From positions 29,535-43,527 of the forward strand of contig PASO01000055.1 of assembly GCA_002712135.1 (NCBI GenBank): a stretch of DNA of 13,993 nucleotides. The letters run 5' to 3'. The position numbers and the translations under genes were made by a program. This DNA comes from Gammaproteobacteria bacterium (GTDB lineage: Bacteria; Pseudomonadota; Gammaproteobacteria; Pseudomonadales; Azotimanducaceae). This document shows, piece by piece, positions 1 to 7,337 of the stretch; position 1 is the first letter of the stretch, and every line of letters begins with the position of its first letter. The notes beneath the pieces were generated by a model that saw only the letters and a list, made by a program, of their open reading frames with translations, was not told the origin of the DNA and did not search any database.

Positions 1-1353
1 ACTGAACTGCTAAGTGAAAGCTCTATCGTCCATGGAGATAAACTCGATAGAGTAACGAGCTATTGGGATTCGACACCTGCCGTCGCCGTCGCCCTTGTGA
101 TGCCACGTAGTTCGGAAGAGGTCGGTAAGGTGCTGCAGATCTGCTCCAAATACGGCCAGCCGGTGGTTACTCAGGGGGGCATGACTAACTGCGTTAAGTC
201 AGCCGACCCACTTCCTGAAGAAATTATTCTGTCTACGGAAAAGCTCAATAAGATAGAAACTATTGATACGGTTGGTGGCACCGTGACGGTAGAAGCGGGT
301 GTATTGCTGCAAACCCTTCAGGAAACCTGTGTTGAGGAAGATATGGTATTTCCTCTGGATCTTGGTGCGCGCGGAAGCTGCACGATTGGGGGTAATGTCT
401 CCACTAATGCTGGCGGGATCAATGTGCTGCGTTACGGTATGATGCGCAACCTCGTTCTGGGTATGGAAGTTGTACTGGCAAATGGCACCGTGCTTTCATC
501 TATGAATCAGATGTTAAAGAACAATACCGCCTACGATCTCAAACAACTATTTATTGGTTCTGAAGGTACTCTCGGTATTGTGACGCGAGTTGTCTTACGC
601 ATTTTTCCAAAGCCGCAAAGCTGCCAGACGGCGCTCCTTGCGTTGGATAAATTTGAGGACGTTGTGGAAACACTCCAAAAAGCGCAGCATCAACTCGGCG
701 GAACGCTCAGTGCGTTTGAGGTTATGTGGGGTAATTATGTTCGTGGTGTCACAGGTGAGCATGGGCATACCGCGCCAATGTCTCGAGAATATCCATTTTA
801 TGTGTTGGTCGAAGCGGAAGGTAGTGATACCACCAGTGATGAGGAGAGATTCCAACGATTGCTGGAGTCTGTTTATCAATCCAGTGTTATCGCCGATGCA
901 GTTGTACCGAAATCAGAGGCAGAACGTTTGTCGTTGTGGAAAATCCGTGAAGACTTCGAGTCTATTCTTGAACCGGAACCTTTTTTCCTCTACGACGTAA
1001 GCTTGCCAATTATTGCCATGGATGACTATGTGAGTGGGGTAGAGACTACGCTAACTAGTAAGTGGCCTGAGTGCGAAGTTTATGTGCTGGGGCATATAGC
1101 CGATGGCAATGTTCATTTTTTTATTCGACCTAACACAGATGCTGACGTCGGTCATGTGCATGAGGTTTGCGATGAGGTGCTTTATCAGGACCTAAAGAAC
1201 CATCACGGTTCGATCTCTGCAGAGCATGGCATTGGTATGGAAAAGAAGCCTTGGTTATCTGAAAGTAGGTCAGAAGCAGAAATTAACTTGATGAAAGCGA
1301 TGAAACAAACCTTGGATCCAACCAATCTGTTGAACCCAGGGCGTGTGTTCTAG
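1..1353 (+). CDS. FAD-linked oxidase, GlcD/D-2-hydroxyglutarate dehydrogenase type (5' end outside window)
   Basis: This flavoprotein probably oxidises a D-2-hydroxy acid (glycolate, lactate or 2-hydroxyglutarate class), passing electrons to a quinone or electron-transfer flavoprotein. The frame is open from base 1, with no stop before the ATG at 97, so the true start lies upstream and about 30 or more N-terminal residues are outside or at the edge. A PCMH-type FAD-binding half is visible: a VVTQGGMTN segment, then GARGSCTIGGNVSTNAGG, then GSEGTLGIVT. The C-terminal half carries the family's metal/substrate motif GHIADGNVHFF, the SAEHGIG motif and the usual ending LDPTNLLNPGRVF. It stops with TAG and is convergent with the crotonase gene, 20 nt away. 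Family assignment is firm. The substrate cannot be told from sequence. Confidence 0.9.
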   Translation, partial: TELLSESSIVHGDKLDRVTSYWDSTPAVAVALVMPRSSEEVGKVLQICSKYGQPVVTQGGMTNCVKSADPLPEEIILSTEKLNKIETIDTVGGTVTVEAGVLLQTLQETCVEEDMVFPLDLGARGSCTIGGNVSTNAGGINVLRYGMMRNLVLGMEVVLANGTVLSSMNQMLKNNTAYDLKQLFIGSEGTLGIVTRVVLRIFPKPQSCQTALLALDKFEDVVETLQKAQHQLGGTLSAFEVMWGNYVRGVTGEHGHTAPMSREYPFYVLVEAEGSDTTSDEERFQRLLESVYQSSVIADAVVPKSEAERLSLWKIREDFESILEPEPFFLYDVSLPIIAMDDYVSGVETTLTSKWPECEVYVLGHIADGNVHFFIRPNTDADVGHVHEVCDEVLYQDLKNHHGSISAEHGIGMEKKPWLSESRSEAEINLMKAMKQTLDPTNLLNPGRVF

Positions 1354-1373
1354 GTGAAGTTTCTGAGGTGACG

Positions 1374-2138
1374 CTACAGTGCCGAGAAGTCAGGTTCCCT
1401 TTTCTCCATAAACGCACTGAGTGCTTCCTGATTTGCTGGGGCTCCTCTTAACTGTGCTAAGGCGGCATTTTCTTCCAGTATGGCCTTTGCCATGGCTTCA
1501 CGGTGGGGCGCCATAATGAGTGCCTTAGTCTGCGTAAGGGAAATGATAGGGAGTCTGGCGAGAGTATTAGCGTGCTCCATAACGTGGTCCATGAAGCCTT
1601 CGTCAGGATAAACCTTCAATGCGAGACCTGCAGCGACGCATTCCTCGGCGCTAACCCATTCCGATGAGAGTAGGATCCAACTGGCCTGCTGGTGTCCCAT
1701 TAATCGCGAGAAGGTGTTAGTGCTGGAGGCCTCTGCGGTAATCCCTAATGCAGAGAAAGGACAACGGAACCGGCTGCTTTCTGCGACGAATGCCATATCT
1801 GCGAGTCCCAGAATTGTGCACCCAATGCCCACACCCAGACCGTTAGCGCCAATGATAAACGGTTTGGGAAAACCAATGATGGCATCAAGCATCCCCTGTA
1901 ACCCGTGTTTAGGAGTCGTGGTTTCTCCGGCGGCTCTGGCTTTTAGGTCTGCGCCCGCAGAAAACGCTCGCCCGGCGCCGGTGAGGACTAATACCTTTGC
2001 GTCATCGTCATCTGTCGCAGCAAGGAACTCTTCGCAAAGGGCATCGAATAAATCCTGATTAAAAGCGTTTAGAGAATCCGGCCGATTTAGCGTCACCACA
2101 CGAACGTGATTAATGGTTTGATGGGTTGTTATATCCAA
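1374..2138 (-). CDS. Enoyl-CoA hydratase/isomerase (crotonase) family protein, ECI-like
   Basis: A 254-residue crotonase-fold enzyme acting on acyl-CoA thioesters. The oxyanion-hole segment AFSAGADLKA lies near residues 58-67, and the second oxyanion-hole glycines are in NGLGVGIGC. The stretch LGITAEASSTNTFSRLMG resembles the peroxisomal-type delta3,delta2-enoyl-CoA isomerases (PEGCSS...TFP..MG in that family), keeping the single catalytic Glu in AEASS. Isomerisation of unsaturated fatty acyl-CoAs is therefore more likely than simple hydration, but this is inference. The first codon is TTG, not ATG. A GGAG ribosome-binding site 8 nt upstream supports this start, and the product then begins MDITTHQTINHV, a normal crotonase N-terminus. 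It ends with TAG, tail to tail with the FAD oxidase, so the two may share a catabolic theme but not a transcript. Confidence 0.9.
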   Translation of the reverse strand: MDITTHQTINHVRVVTLNRPDSLNAFNQDLFDALCEEFLAATDDDDAKVLVLTGAGRAFSAGADLKARAAGETTTPKHGLQGMLDAIIGFPKPFIIGANGLGVGIGCTILGLADMAFVAESSRFRCPFSALGITAEASSTNTFSRLMGHQQASWILLSSEWVSAEECVAAGLALKVYPDEGFMDHVMEHANTLARLPIISLTQTKALIMAPHREAMAKAILEENAALAQLRGAPANQEALSAFMEKREPDFSAL

Positions 2139-2146
2139 GGTAGCTA

Positions 2147-2150
2147 CTCC
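2147..2150 (-). promoter_or_regulatory. Ribosome-binding site of the crotonase gene
   Basis: GGAG on the minus strand, 8 nt ahead of the TTG at 2138-2136. It decides in favour of the unusual TTG start, which has no good ATG competitor. Confidence 0.55.
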
Positions 2151-2244
2151 AGATGTATATTCGCTGCAAATATAGCAAGAAGAGCGGTAAGTTGTGAGTG
2201 TCTAATCGAAGTTGAACTGGATCCAATCAGAACCGCTAATGGAC

Positions 2245-2574
2245 TCATGCTTGTCTCTGAGCGTCATCGGTGTAGCCAGAAATAGCTCTGCTCCAGAACG
2301 GTAGGGCAGAGAGATCCCCTTCGATGGCGAGATCTGGGTAAAGCTTCATCTCTTGATTGCGGACAACCAGGGGCTCATTGTTGATAAAGGGAACATAAAA
2401 GAAGTCGCGTTGCGTTGGCGATATCAAAGTTACATCAAATTGATTCTTATACATGTTTCTAGAAAATTGATCGAGAACGATAATTTTAGCGAGTTCTCAG
2501 GATAGATGAGGACGCCAGATGCTAAGTTCGCACTGAGTGGCGGCACGATTGTTGACATCAAATCGGGGGGATAA
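2245..2574 (-). pseudogene. Decayed DUF924-family gene
   Basis: This stretch encodes recognisable pieces of a DUF924 protein in one frame, broken by an in-frame TGA at 2497-2499 and by an internal loss. Before the TGA the translation reads CELSIWRPHLS and after it ELAKIIVLDQFSRNMYKN. This matches the family's W-rich helix followed by the hallmark LDQFxRNxYR. About 10 residues later it reads QRDFFYVPFINNEPLVVRNQ, corresponding to the family's QRxFFYMPFEHSE segment. The roughly 25 residues that normally separate these blocks are mostly missing. The N-terminus and the C-terminal third are absent or unrecognisable, and the frame ends at a TGA at 2245. The TGA falls at a non-Cys position (aligned to Gly/Arg in relatives as I recall them), so it is read as a nonsense mutation. 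Assignment rests on remembered family motifs. Confidence 0.65.
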
Positions 2575-2617
2575 TTAAACGATCAAGTTCAGGTTCTTTA
2601 ACGCACTTCTACTTTTG

Positions 2618-2639
2618 CTCCTGGTCTTCGAACCAGAAG
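2618..2639 (-). other. Stem-loop 3' of the selenoperoxiredoxin gene
   Basis: A perfect 8-bp stem (one G-U pair, minus-strand reading) with a six-base loop UCGAAG, starting 22 nt after the peroxiredoxin stop codon. No U-tract follows, so it is not a classical intrinsic terminator. It may mark the 3' end of the transcript or protect it. The loop contains a GGTTCGA-like string that mimics a tRNA T-arm, but the rest of a tRNA is absent. Confidence 0.35.
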
Positions 2640-2661
2640 TCCAGAACCACTTAGGCGGTGA

Positions 2662-3177
2662 TTAAGTCTCTTGTTGAAAGTTTAGTGCATCCATGTTTTC
2701 AACTAGTTGCTTTCCAGCCTCACGGACGTTGACCTGCTTGTCGATCTTCTGGATAACGCCGGCCTTGTCTATGTAAAAAGTCCAACGGTTTGCATAGCCC
2801 CTGGCTGAAAGCACACCGTAAGCCTCACACATGGTCTTGTTTGGATCTGCAAGTATGGGAAAAGTCGCACCATTCTTTTCAGCAAAGCCGGTATTGTCTT
2901 CAAGTGTATCCGTGCTCGCCATAAAATAAGCAACGTCGTAATTCTTTATTTCCCGGTCACTGTCACGCAGCGCCTTGCACTGGGCAGTTCATCCTCCGGT
3001 AAAAGCCTTAGGGAAGAACGAGATGACGACGGGTTGTTTTCCTCTGAACTGAGCCAAGGTATATATCTCATCGTCGGATGCCTGTAATTCGAAATTTGGC
3101 GCGAGGTCTCCTTCTTGAGGAGCGGCGGTCACAATATGTGAGATAAATAGGGCTAGAAGGAGGGTGGTTAATTTCAT
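2662..3177 (-). CDS. prxU: Selenocysteine-containing peroxiredoxin, exported (UGA = Sec63)
   Basis: A thioredoxin-fold peroxiredoxin of the AhpC/TSA (BCP-like) class that reduces peroxides. The frame is continuous from ATG 3177 to TAA 2662 except for one TGA at 2991-2989. Read through, it gives 171 residues, a normal length. The TGA sits exactly at the peroxidatic position: FFPKAFTGG-U-TAQCKALRD, where Cys homologs have GGCTxQC or PGCTxE. Cys67 could be the resolving thiol, and ANRWTFYID carries the conserved Arg/TFxID segment. Residues 1-19 form a signal peptide (MKLTTLLLALFISHIVTAA), implying periplasmic location. An in-frame ATG at 3207 would add 10 residues ahead of the signal peptide and is less likely; a GGAA-type site precedes 3177. 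It lies 62 nt after the SDR gene, downstream of selA-selB. The alternative is a Cys-to-stop nonsense mutation. The selAB context and hairpin argue against that. Confidence 0.88.
2955..2991 (-). promoter_or_regulatory. Bacterial SECIS element with its UGA Sec codon
   Basis: The UGA is 2991-2989. Starting 14 nt after it, bases 2974-2955 can fold into a 7-bp stem: GG paired with CC, one bulged A, then CGCUG paired with CAGUG including a G-U pair. The apical loop is CGUGA (2967-2963). The loop begins 21 nt after the UGA and has G at its second position. This fits the known bacterial SECIS rule of a 16-37 nt spacing and a G in the first two loop bases. A competing hairpin, CAGUGC/GCGCUG with loop AAG (2982-2968), lies closer to the UGA, with only 12 nt spacing. 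The fold was made by eye, with no energy calculation. Confidence 0.6.
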
Positions 3178-3239
3178 GCAGAGTTCCGTTGAATACCATT
3201 CGTTCATTCTTCCAGAAGCTTTGCAAGCTCGTCAACTAC

Positions 3240-4052
3240 TTACGACCAGATAGCGCGTAATACTTTTAGGTATGAGACAGGTAGAAGTCGTTCGATGGTT
3301 GCTAATACTTTAGCGTCGCGCCCGACCAGTATCTGAGTCTTGTTTTGTAGGACGCCACGAAGAATTTGCTCGGCTGCCTGTAGGGGTGTTAGTTTTGCGA
3401 TAACTTCAAACTTCGCAGTAAATTCTTCCTTAGAAGCAGACGTATTTTCGCTGGGGAAGTAACGCGCCGCCTCGGCAATGTTTGTTTTTACGCCTCCGGG
3501 CTGGACGCAGCTTACGCCAATGTTCGTGTCGATAAGTTCTTCACGCATCGCGTAAGTAAATCCACGTACGGCAAATTTTGAAGCGTTGTACGCAGCCTGG
3601 GTTGGTACAGCAATGACACCAAATATGCTGGATACATTAATGATCTGCGCCTCGCTTACCTGTTCTAAATAAGGCAAGAAGGCTTTACTTCCATAGACCA
3701 CCCCCCAGAAATTGATATCCATGAGCCACTCGAAGTTTTCATAACTCATGTGCGAGACAGTATCCGTGAGGGAGACGCCAGCATTGTTGAATACCATATT
3801 TACGCGACCATGATGGGCTACAACGTTTTTGGCGAACTGTTCCATTTGTGCGCGATCAGCAACGTCGACCAAATGGCTGGATACGGCAGCGCCTCTAATC
3901 TGGCTCGCAGTGTGCTTAAGTTTGTCTGCATCAATATCAGCAATTGCGACTGCACATCCCTGTTGTGCGAGCGAAATGGCAAGTGCCTCACCTATGCCGG
4001 ATCCTGTGCCAGTAATTGCTGCCACCTTATCTGAGAAAGTCGAAATTGGCAT
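3240..4052 (-). CDS. Short-chain dehydrogenase/reductase (SDR) family oxidoreductase
   Basis: A 270-residue NAD(P)-dependent oxidoreductase of the classical SDR type. The Rossmann dinucleotide motif TGTGSGIG is at residues 14-21. Asp at ADIDAD, after beta-strand 2, hints at NAD preference. NNAG follows, then the catalytic Ser in INVSS and YNASK with Tyr and Lys. After this comes PGGVKTNI, the usual cofactor-closing loop. Length is normal to slightly long for the family. Its ATG shares one base with the selB stop (TAATG), so it is probably translated by coupling to selB. The substrate cannot be read from sequence. There is no in-frame TGA, so it is not itself a selenoprotein. Its place between selB and the selenoperoxiredoxin may be functional or just operon membership. 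Confidence 0.9.
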   Translation of the reverse strand: MPISTFSDKVAAITGTGSGIGEALAISLAQQGCAVAIADIDADKLKHTASQIRGAAVSSHLVDVADRAQMEQFAKNVVAHHGRVNMVFNNAGVSLTDTVSHMSYENFEWLMDINFWGVVYGSKAFLPYLEQVSEAQIINVSSIFGVIAVPTQAAYNASKFAVRGFTYAMREELIDTNIGVSCVQPGGVKTNIAEAARYFPSENTSASKEEFTAKFEVIAKLTPLQAAEQILRGVLQNKTQILVGRDAKVLATIERLLPVSYLKVLRAIWS

Positions 4053-5935
4053 TACTCTTGCTTCAATAGTTTCCGTACGTCTCCTCGACGCTGGGTGATA
4101 CCGTGGTTATCGAAATATTCGAGTATCTCGATAGAGAGATTCCTCCCAATACCCGTGGCATCACGATACTGTTTCACCGTTATCTCATTATTCTCATTCA
4201 CGGTATCAAGCAGCGTTTTGCGCAATTTTTCTAGTGCTTCTGGAAGTAGAAAGCGATTAAACACTGGCCGAACTACATAACCTATTTTTGTGCATCGAAT
4301 AAGAACTTTTTCCAGTTCCTTGGGTGCAATCCCAAGTTCCTTAGCGATCTCATGTGTAACTGGAGGTTTGGTATCGTCCCTTAGAAGGATCTCTTTTACT
4401 CGAAGCCATATGGTATCTTCGTTCTCGGTGAGGCTTGCCTGCGCACCGGGCAGGGCGTAGTTTCCGACACGATTGTTCAGTTTTCCCGAAGAGATCAAAG
4501 CATCGAGAAGCTCCCGTAGTAAGGGGCGATGTTTGATTCCAAGGTTTTTTGCCAGAGATGGTAAAGTAATTCCTGTCTCATTTGGGTTCTCTGAATGCCA
4601 GGTTTTCATTGTAGTCAGAATATCTTCGCCGTGTTTCTGGAGTTGTAGCTTCGAGATTGCTCGACCTTCGACGCGCACCGAGCCCTGGCAATATTGAGCG
4701 AATTCCTTAGGGGTAAGATTAAGCGTGCTGGTCCATTGATCTATATCTAAACCTTCTTTTTCCCGAGCCAATATTTGCTCTATGATTGTCTGATTACTAT
4801 CAAGATGTGCATCGATTACTTGTAGAGTTGCGATTCGTTCTGGCTTTGCTCTGCCTCGTTTGGGAGATTGAGGGTGGAGTGTGGGTCCACCTCCCAATGT
4901 CCGCTGGGCCGCTTGGTCGCGAAGAATCACTTGATCTCTGATGCACAGGTTGATTGGTTCAGAAAGTACGATCTGTGCAAGGGCGCTTGTTCCTGGATTG
5001 ATCGAGCGTTGCTCAAGAACGGCAACGCGACCGGTTACATGATTTGCAGCGGTGTGCACGTGAACCGGCGTCCAATGTCTAAGCGGGGTAGACTCCGTAT
5101 CCAACACGGAAAGCCTAATATCGAATCGATCCGTTGGCGAATCACGATCGTTCCCACTAAGCCAGTTTCCTCTGTGGATTGAAGATCTAGAGAGGTTGGT
5201 GCCGACGATGTTGACTGCACACCGATCACCAACATGAGCGGATTTGGTTGGCTTATTTTGGGTGTGCAGTGCTCGTACCCGGACTGAAGTATTTTGTGGT
5301 TGTAAGGTTAACTCGTCGCCTTCATTTACTGACCCTGAGAAAACCGAGCCGGTTACTACAACCCCTGAGCCTTTTACGGTAAAGCAACGATCAATCGCGA
5401 GACGAAAATGACCTTTAGGGCATTTTTCATCCAATGCATCCGCTATTTCGTCAAGCCCTTTAGACAAGGATTTAATGCCAGCTCCGGTTATAGATGACAC
5501 CGGATAAATGGTCGACTTTTCCAGTGCAGTCAAGGTCAGGAGATTTTCTATTTCAGTCTGAACTTCTTTTACTCGTGACTCGGCTACTCTATCTATTTTG
5601 GTAAGTGCGACTATGCCACGCCGGACACCTAGCAGGTTAAGTATGGCGAGATGCTCTCGGGTCTGAGGCATAGTCCCGTCGTCTGCAGCAACCACAAGTA
5701 AAGCCAGATCAACGGCGCCGACCCCAGCGACCATATTGTTAATGAACTTTACGTGTCCCGGTACGTCAATGAATCCAAGTCTGTTGCCTAGAGGTGAATC
5801 AATGTATGCGAACCCTAGGTCTATGGTAAGTCCTCTGCTTTTTTCTTCGTCGAGTCGATCAGTATCAATGCCAGTGAGTGCGCGAACGAGCTGCGTCTTG
5901 CCATGATCGACATGGCCTGCGGTAGCAATAATCAA
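4052..5935 (-). CDS. selB: Selenocysteine-specific translation elongation factor SelB
   Basis: SelB is the GTPase that carries Sec-tRNA(Sec) to the ribosome and binds the SECIS hairpin in the mRNA. At 627 residues it matches the bacterial family. G1 GHVDHGKT is at 7-14, the switch region has RGLTIDLGFAY, G3 DVPGH is at 57-61 and G4 TKID is at 112-115. EF-Tu-like beta-barrel domains follow, and the last roughly 250 residues look like the winged-helix repeats that contact SECIS RNA. The start MIIATAGHVDHGKT is the same as in E. coli SelB, but the codon is TTG and overlaps the selA stop (TTGA, 4-nt overlap). No Shine-Dalgarno is visible, so translation is probably coupled to selA. The 3' end shares one base with the SDR start. 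Confidence 0.97.
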   Translation of the reverse strand: MIIATAGHVDHGKTQLVRALTGIDTDRLDEEKSRGLTIDLGFAYIDSPLGNRLGFIDVPGHVKFINNMVAGVGAVDLALLVVAADDGTMPQTREHLAILNLLGVRRGIVALTKIDRVAESRVKEVQTEIENLLTLTALEKSTIYPVSSITGAGIKSLSKGLDEIADALDEKCPKGHFRLAIDRCFTVKGSGVVVTGSVFSGSVNEGDELTLQPQNTSVRVRALHTQNKPTKSAHVGDRCAVNIVGTNLSRSSIHRGNWLSGNDRDSPTDRFDIRLSVLDTESTPLRHWTPVHVHTAANHVTGRVAVLEQRSINPGTSALAQIVLSEPINLCIRDQVILRDQAAQRTLGGGPTLHPQSPKRGRAKPERIATLQVIDAHLDSNQTIIEQILAREKEGLDIDQWTSTLNLTPKEFAQYCQGSVRVEGRAISKLQLQKHGEDILTTMKTWHSENPNETGITLPSLAKNLGIKHRPLLRELLDALISSGKLNNRVGNYALPGAQASLTENEDTIWLRVKEILLRDDTKPPVTHEIAKELGIAPKELEKVLIRCTKIGYVVRPVFNRFLLPEALEKLRKTLLDTVNENNEITVKQYRDATGIGRNLSIEILEYFDNHGITQRRGDVRKLLKQE

Positions 5936-7335
5936 GGGGGCGACACAGTCATATCAAGATGGGAAAGCTGGTCAATAAATTCAGCCGTATCTTCCATTGT
6001 CCTGAGGTCGAAAAGAAGGGTGCCGTCATGTATTCGACCAATGACAGGCAAGGGTAATGCGCGGAACGCCGCAGCTAATGTGCGCAGTGTCGAGTCACTC
6101 CGAGTGATAATACAAATCGCTTTGCTTTGTAATCTTTCTAAAGGCAAGGAACCGCTCCCAATCTGACTTTCCACACTAGTGATGCTGACTTCGGCAAAGT
6201 TCTCCAGAGTCTTAGTCAATGGCATGATTAATTCATTCGCGAGGTCATCAAGCTCATCAAGTGTGCGGGTCAGATAGCGAAGTGTGGGTAGGTGTTGAGC
6301 AAGCCTGTCTGGATCTTCATAGAGTTTTAAAATTTCAAACAACGCGGCTATAGTCATCTTATCAACCCTCAGAGCCCGCTTCATCGGGTTGGCTTTAATT
6401 TCTTTAATAAGCTCCTTTTTCCCTACAATAATGCCCACCTGTGGTCCACCGAGAAGCTTATCTCCACTAAAGGTAACGACATCTGCGCCTTCGTCTATGG
6501 CACTACTGATAGTAGGTTCATCGGGCAAGCCGTATCTTGATAAATCGATCAGGCTGCCACTGCCAAGGTCATTGATGAAGTATAGATTATTGTCATGCGC
6601 TAGGGTCGCAACCTCTGAGGGTGGAACTTCGTTAGTGTATCCTCTTATTTCGTAGTTACTCGTGTGTACTTTCATGAGCAATGTGGTGTTATTTGTAATG
6701 GCGAGACGATAATCTTTTAGATGGGTACGATTCGTCGCTCCAACTTCCACAAGGATGCATCCTGAACGGCTCATGATTTCGGGTATACGAAAAGACCCTC
6801 CGATTTCTACCAGTTCGCCGCGTGATACAGGTACTTCTTTACCATAGGCGAGAGTGTTAAGTACAAGAAGAACTGCTGCCGCATTATTGTTGACAACGGT
6901 GGCGGCCTCTGCACCTGTAAGGTCACAGATTAATGACTCAATGTGAGTGTCCCGGTCACCTCTTTTTCCGCTAATAAGATCGTACTCTAGATTCGTTGCG
7001 CTGCTGGCAACATCCACGACAGTATTGAGAACCTCTCGCGGCAGTAAGGCTCGTCCCAGATTCGTGTGTAGGACCGTCCCGGAGAGGTTGAGGATTCGTC
7101 TTAGAGAAAAGACAGCTTGTTCTGTTAGTCGTTGCTCAAGTTCTTCGATAAGTCCTTCCATCGATGGTAAGGAGGTTTTGTCGGCCTGGTATGTCTTTCT
7201 AAGACTATCCAGCATTGCACGCAACGCCTGAGTTACGCTCTTTCTGCCATAACGTTCAACGAGGTGACTTGCAGCGGCGCTACTCAGAAACTTATCTACT
7301 GAAGGAGGTCTTTCTAGGCTACTGGAGCTTACCAT
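5932..7335 (-). CDS. selA: L-seryl-tRNA(Sec) selenium transferase SelA
   Basis: SelA is the cytoplasmic PLP enzyme that converts Ser-tRNA(Sec) to Sec-tRNA(Sec) using selenophosphate. The 467 residues match bacterial SelA. The hallmark ILNLSGTVLHTNLGRALLP is at 81-99, and EYDL..GKRGDRD follows. The PLP-binding lysine is in TFSGDKLLGGPQ, about residue 293 (Lys295 in E. coli SelA). It ends with TGA, overlapping the selB start. Its ATG lies 2 nt after the stop of the SPOR lipoprotein gene, so all three are probably one transcript. The enzyme needs tRNA(Sec) and selenophosphate, whose genes selC and selD are not in this window. UGA as the stop codon here shows UGA is still used for termination in this genome. 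Confidence 0.97.
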   Translation of the reverse strand: MVSSSSLERPPSVDKFLSSAAASHLVERYGRKSVTQALRAMLDSLRKTYQADKTSLPSMEGLIEELEQRLTEQAVFSLRRILNLSGTVLHTNLGRALLPREVLNTVVDVASSATNLEYDLISGKRGDRDTHIESLICDLTGAEAATVVNNNAAAVLLVLNTLAYGKEVPVSRGELVEIGGSFRIPEIMSRSGCILVEVGATNRTHLKDYRLAITNNTTLLMKVHTSNYEIRGYTNEVPPSEVATLAHDNNLYFINDLGSGSLIDLSRYGLPDEPTISSAIDEGADVVTFSGDKLLGGPQVGIIVGKKELIKEIKANPMKRALRVDKMTIAALFEILKLYEDPDRLAQHLPTLRYLTRTLDELDDLANELIMPLTKTLENFAEVSITSVESQIGSGSLPLERLQSKAICIITRSDSTLRTLAAAFRALPLPVIGRIHDGTLLFDLRTMEDTAEFIDQLSHLDMTVSPP

Positions 7336-7337
7336 GA

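Noticed and set aside
2497..2499. A second in-frame TGA, inside the DUF924-like stretch, as another selenocysteine codon
   Set aside because: The position is not a Cys or redox site in the family, the frame has other losses, and the gene lacks both ends. Nonsense mutation is simpler.
2575..2660. A tRNA gene, possibly selC, because of a GGTTCGA-like T-loop string on the minus strand
   Set aside because: No acceptor stem, no UCA anticodon loop and no CCA end could be paired. The string is the loop of a simple hairpin.
2662..2922. A stand-alone 86-residue thioredoxin-fold protein
   Set aside because: It starts mid-fold at an internal Met and is the direct continuation of the peroxiredoxin frame through the UGA.
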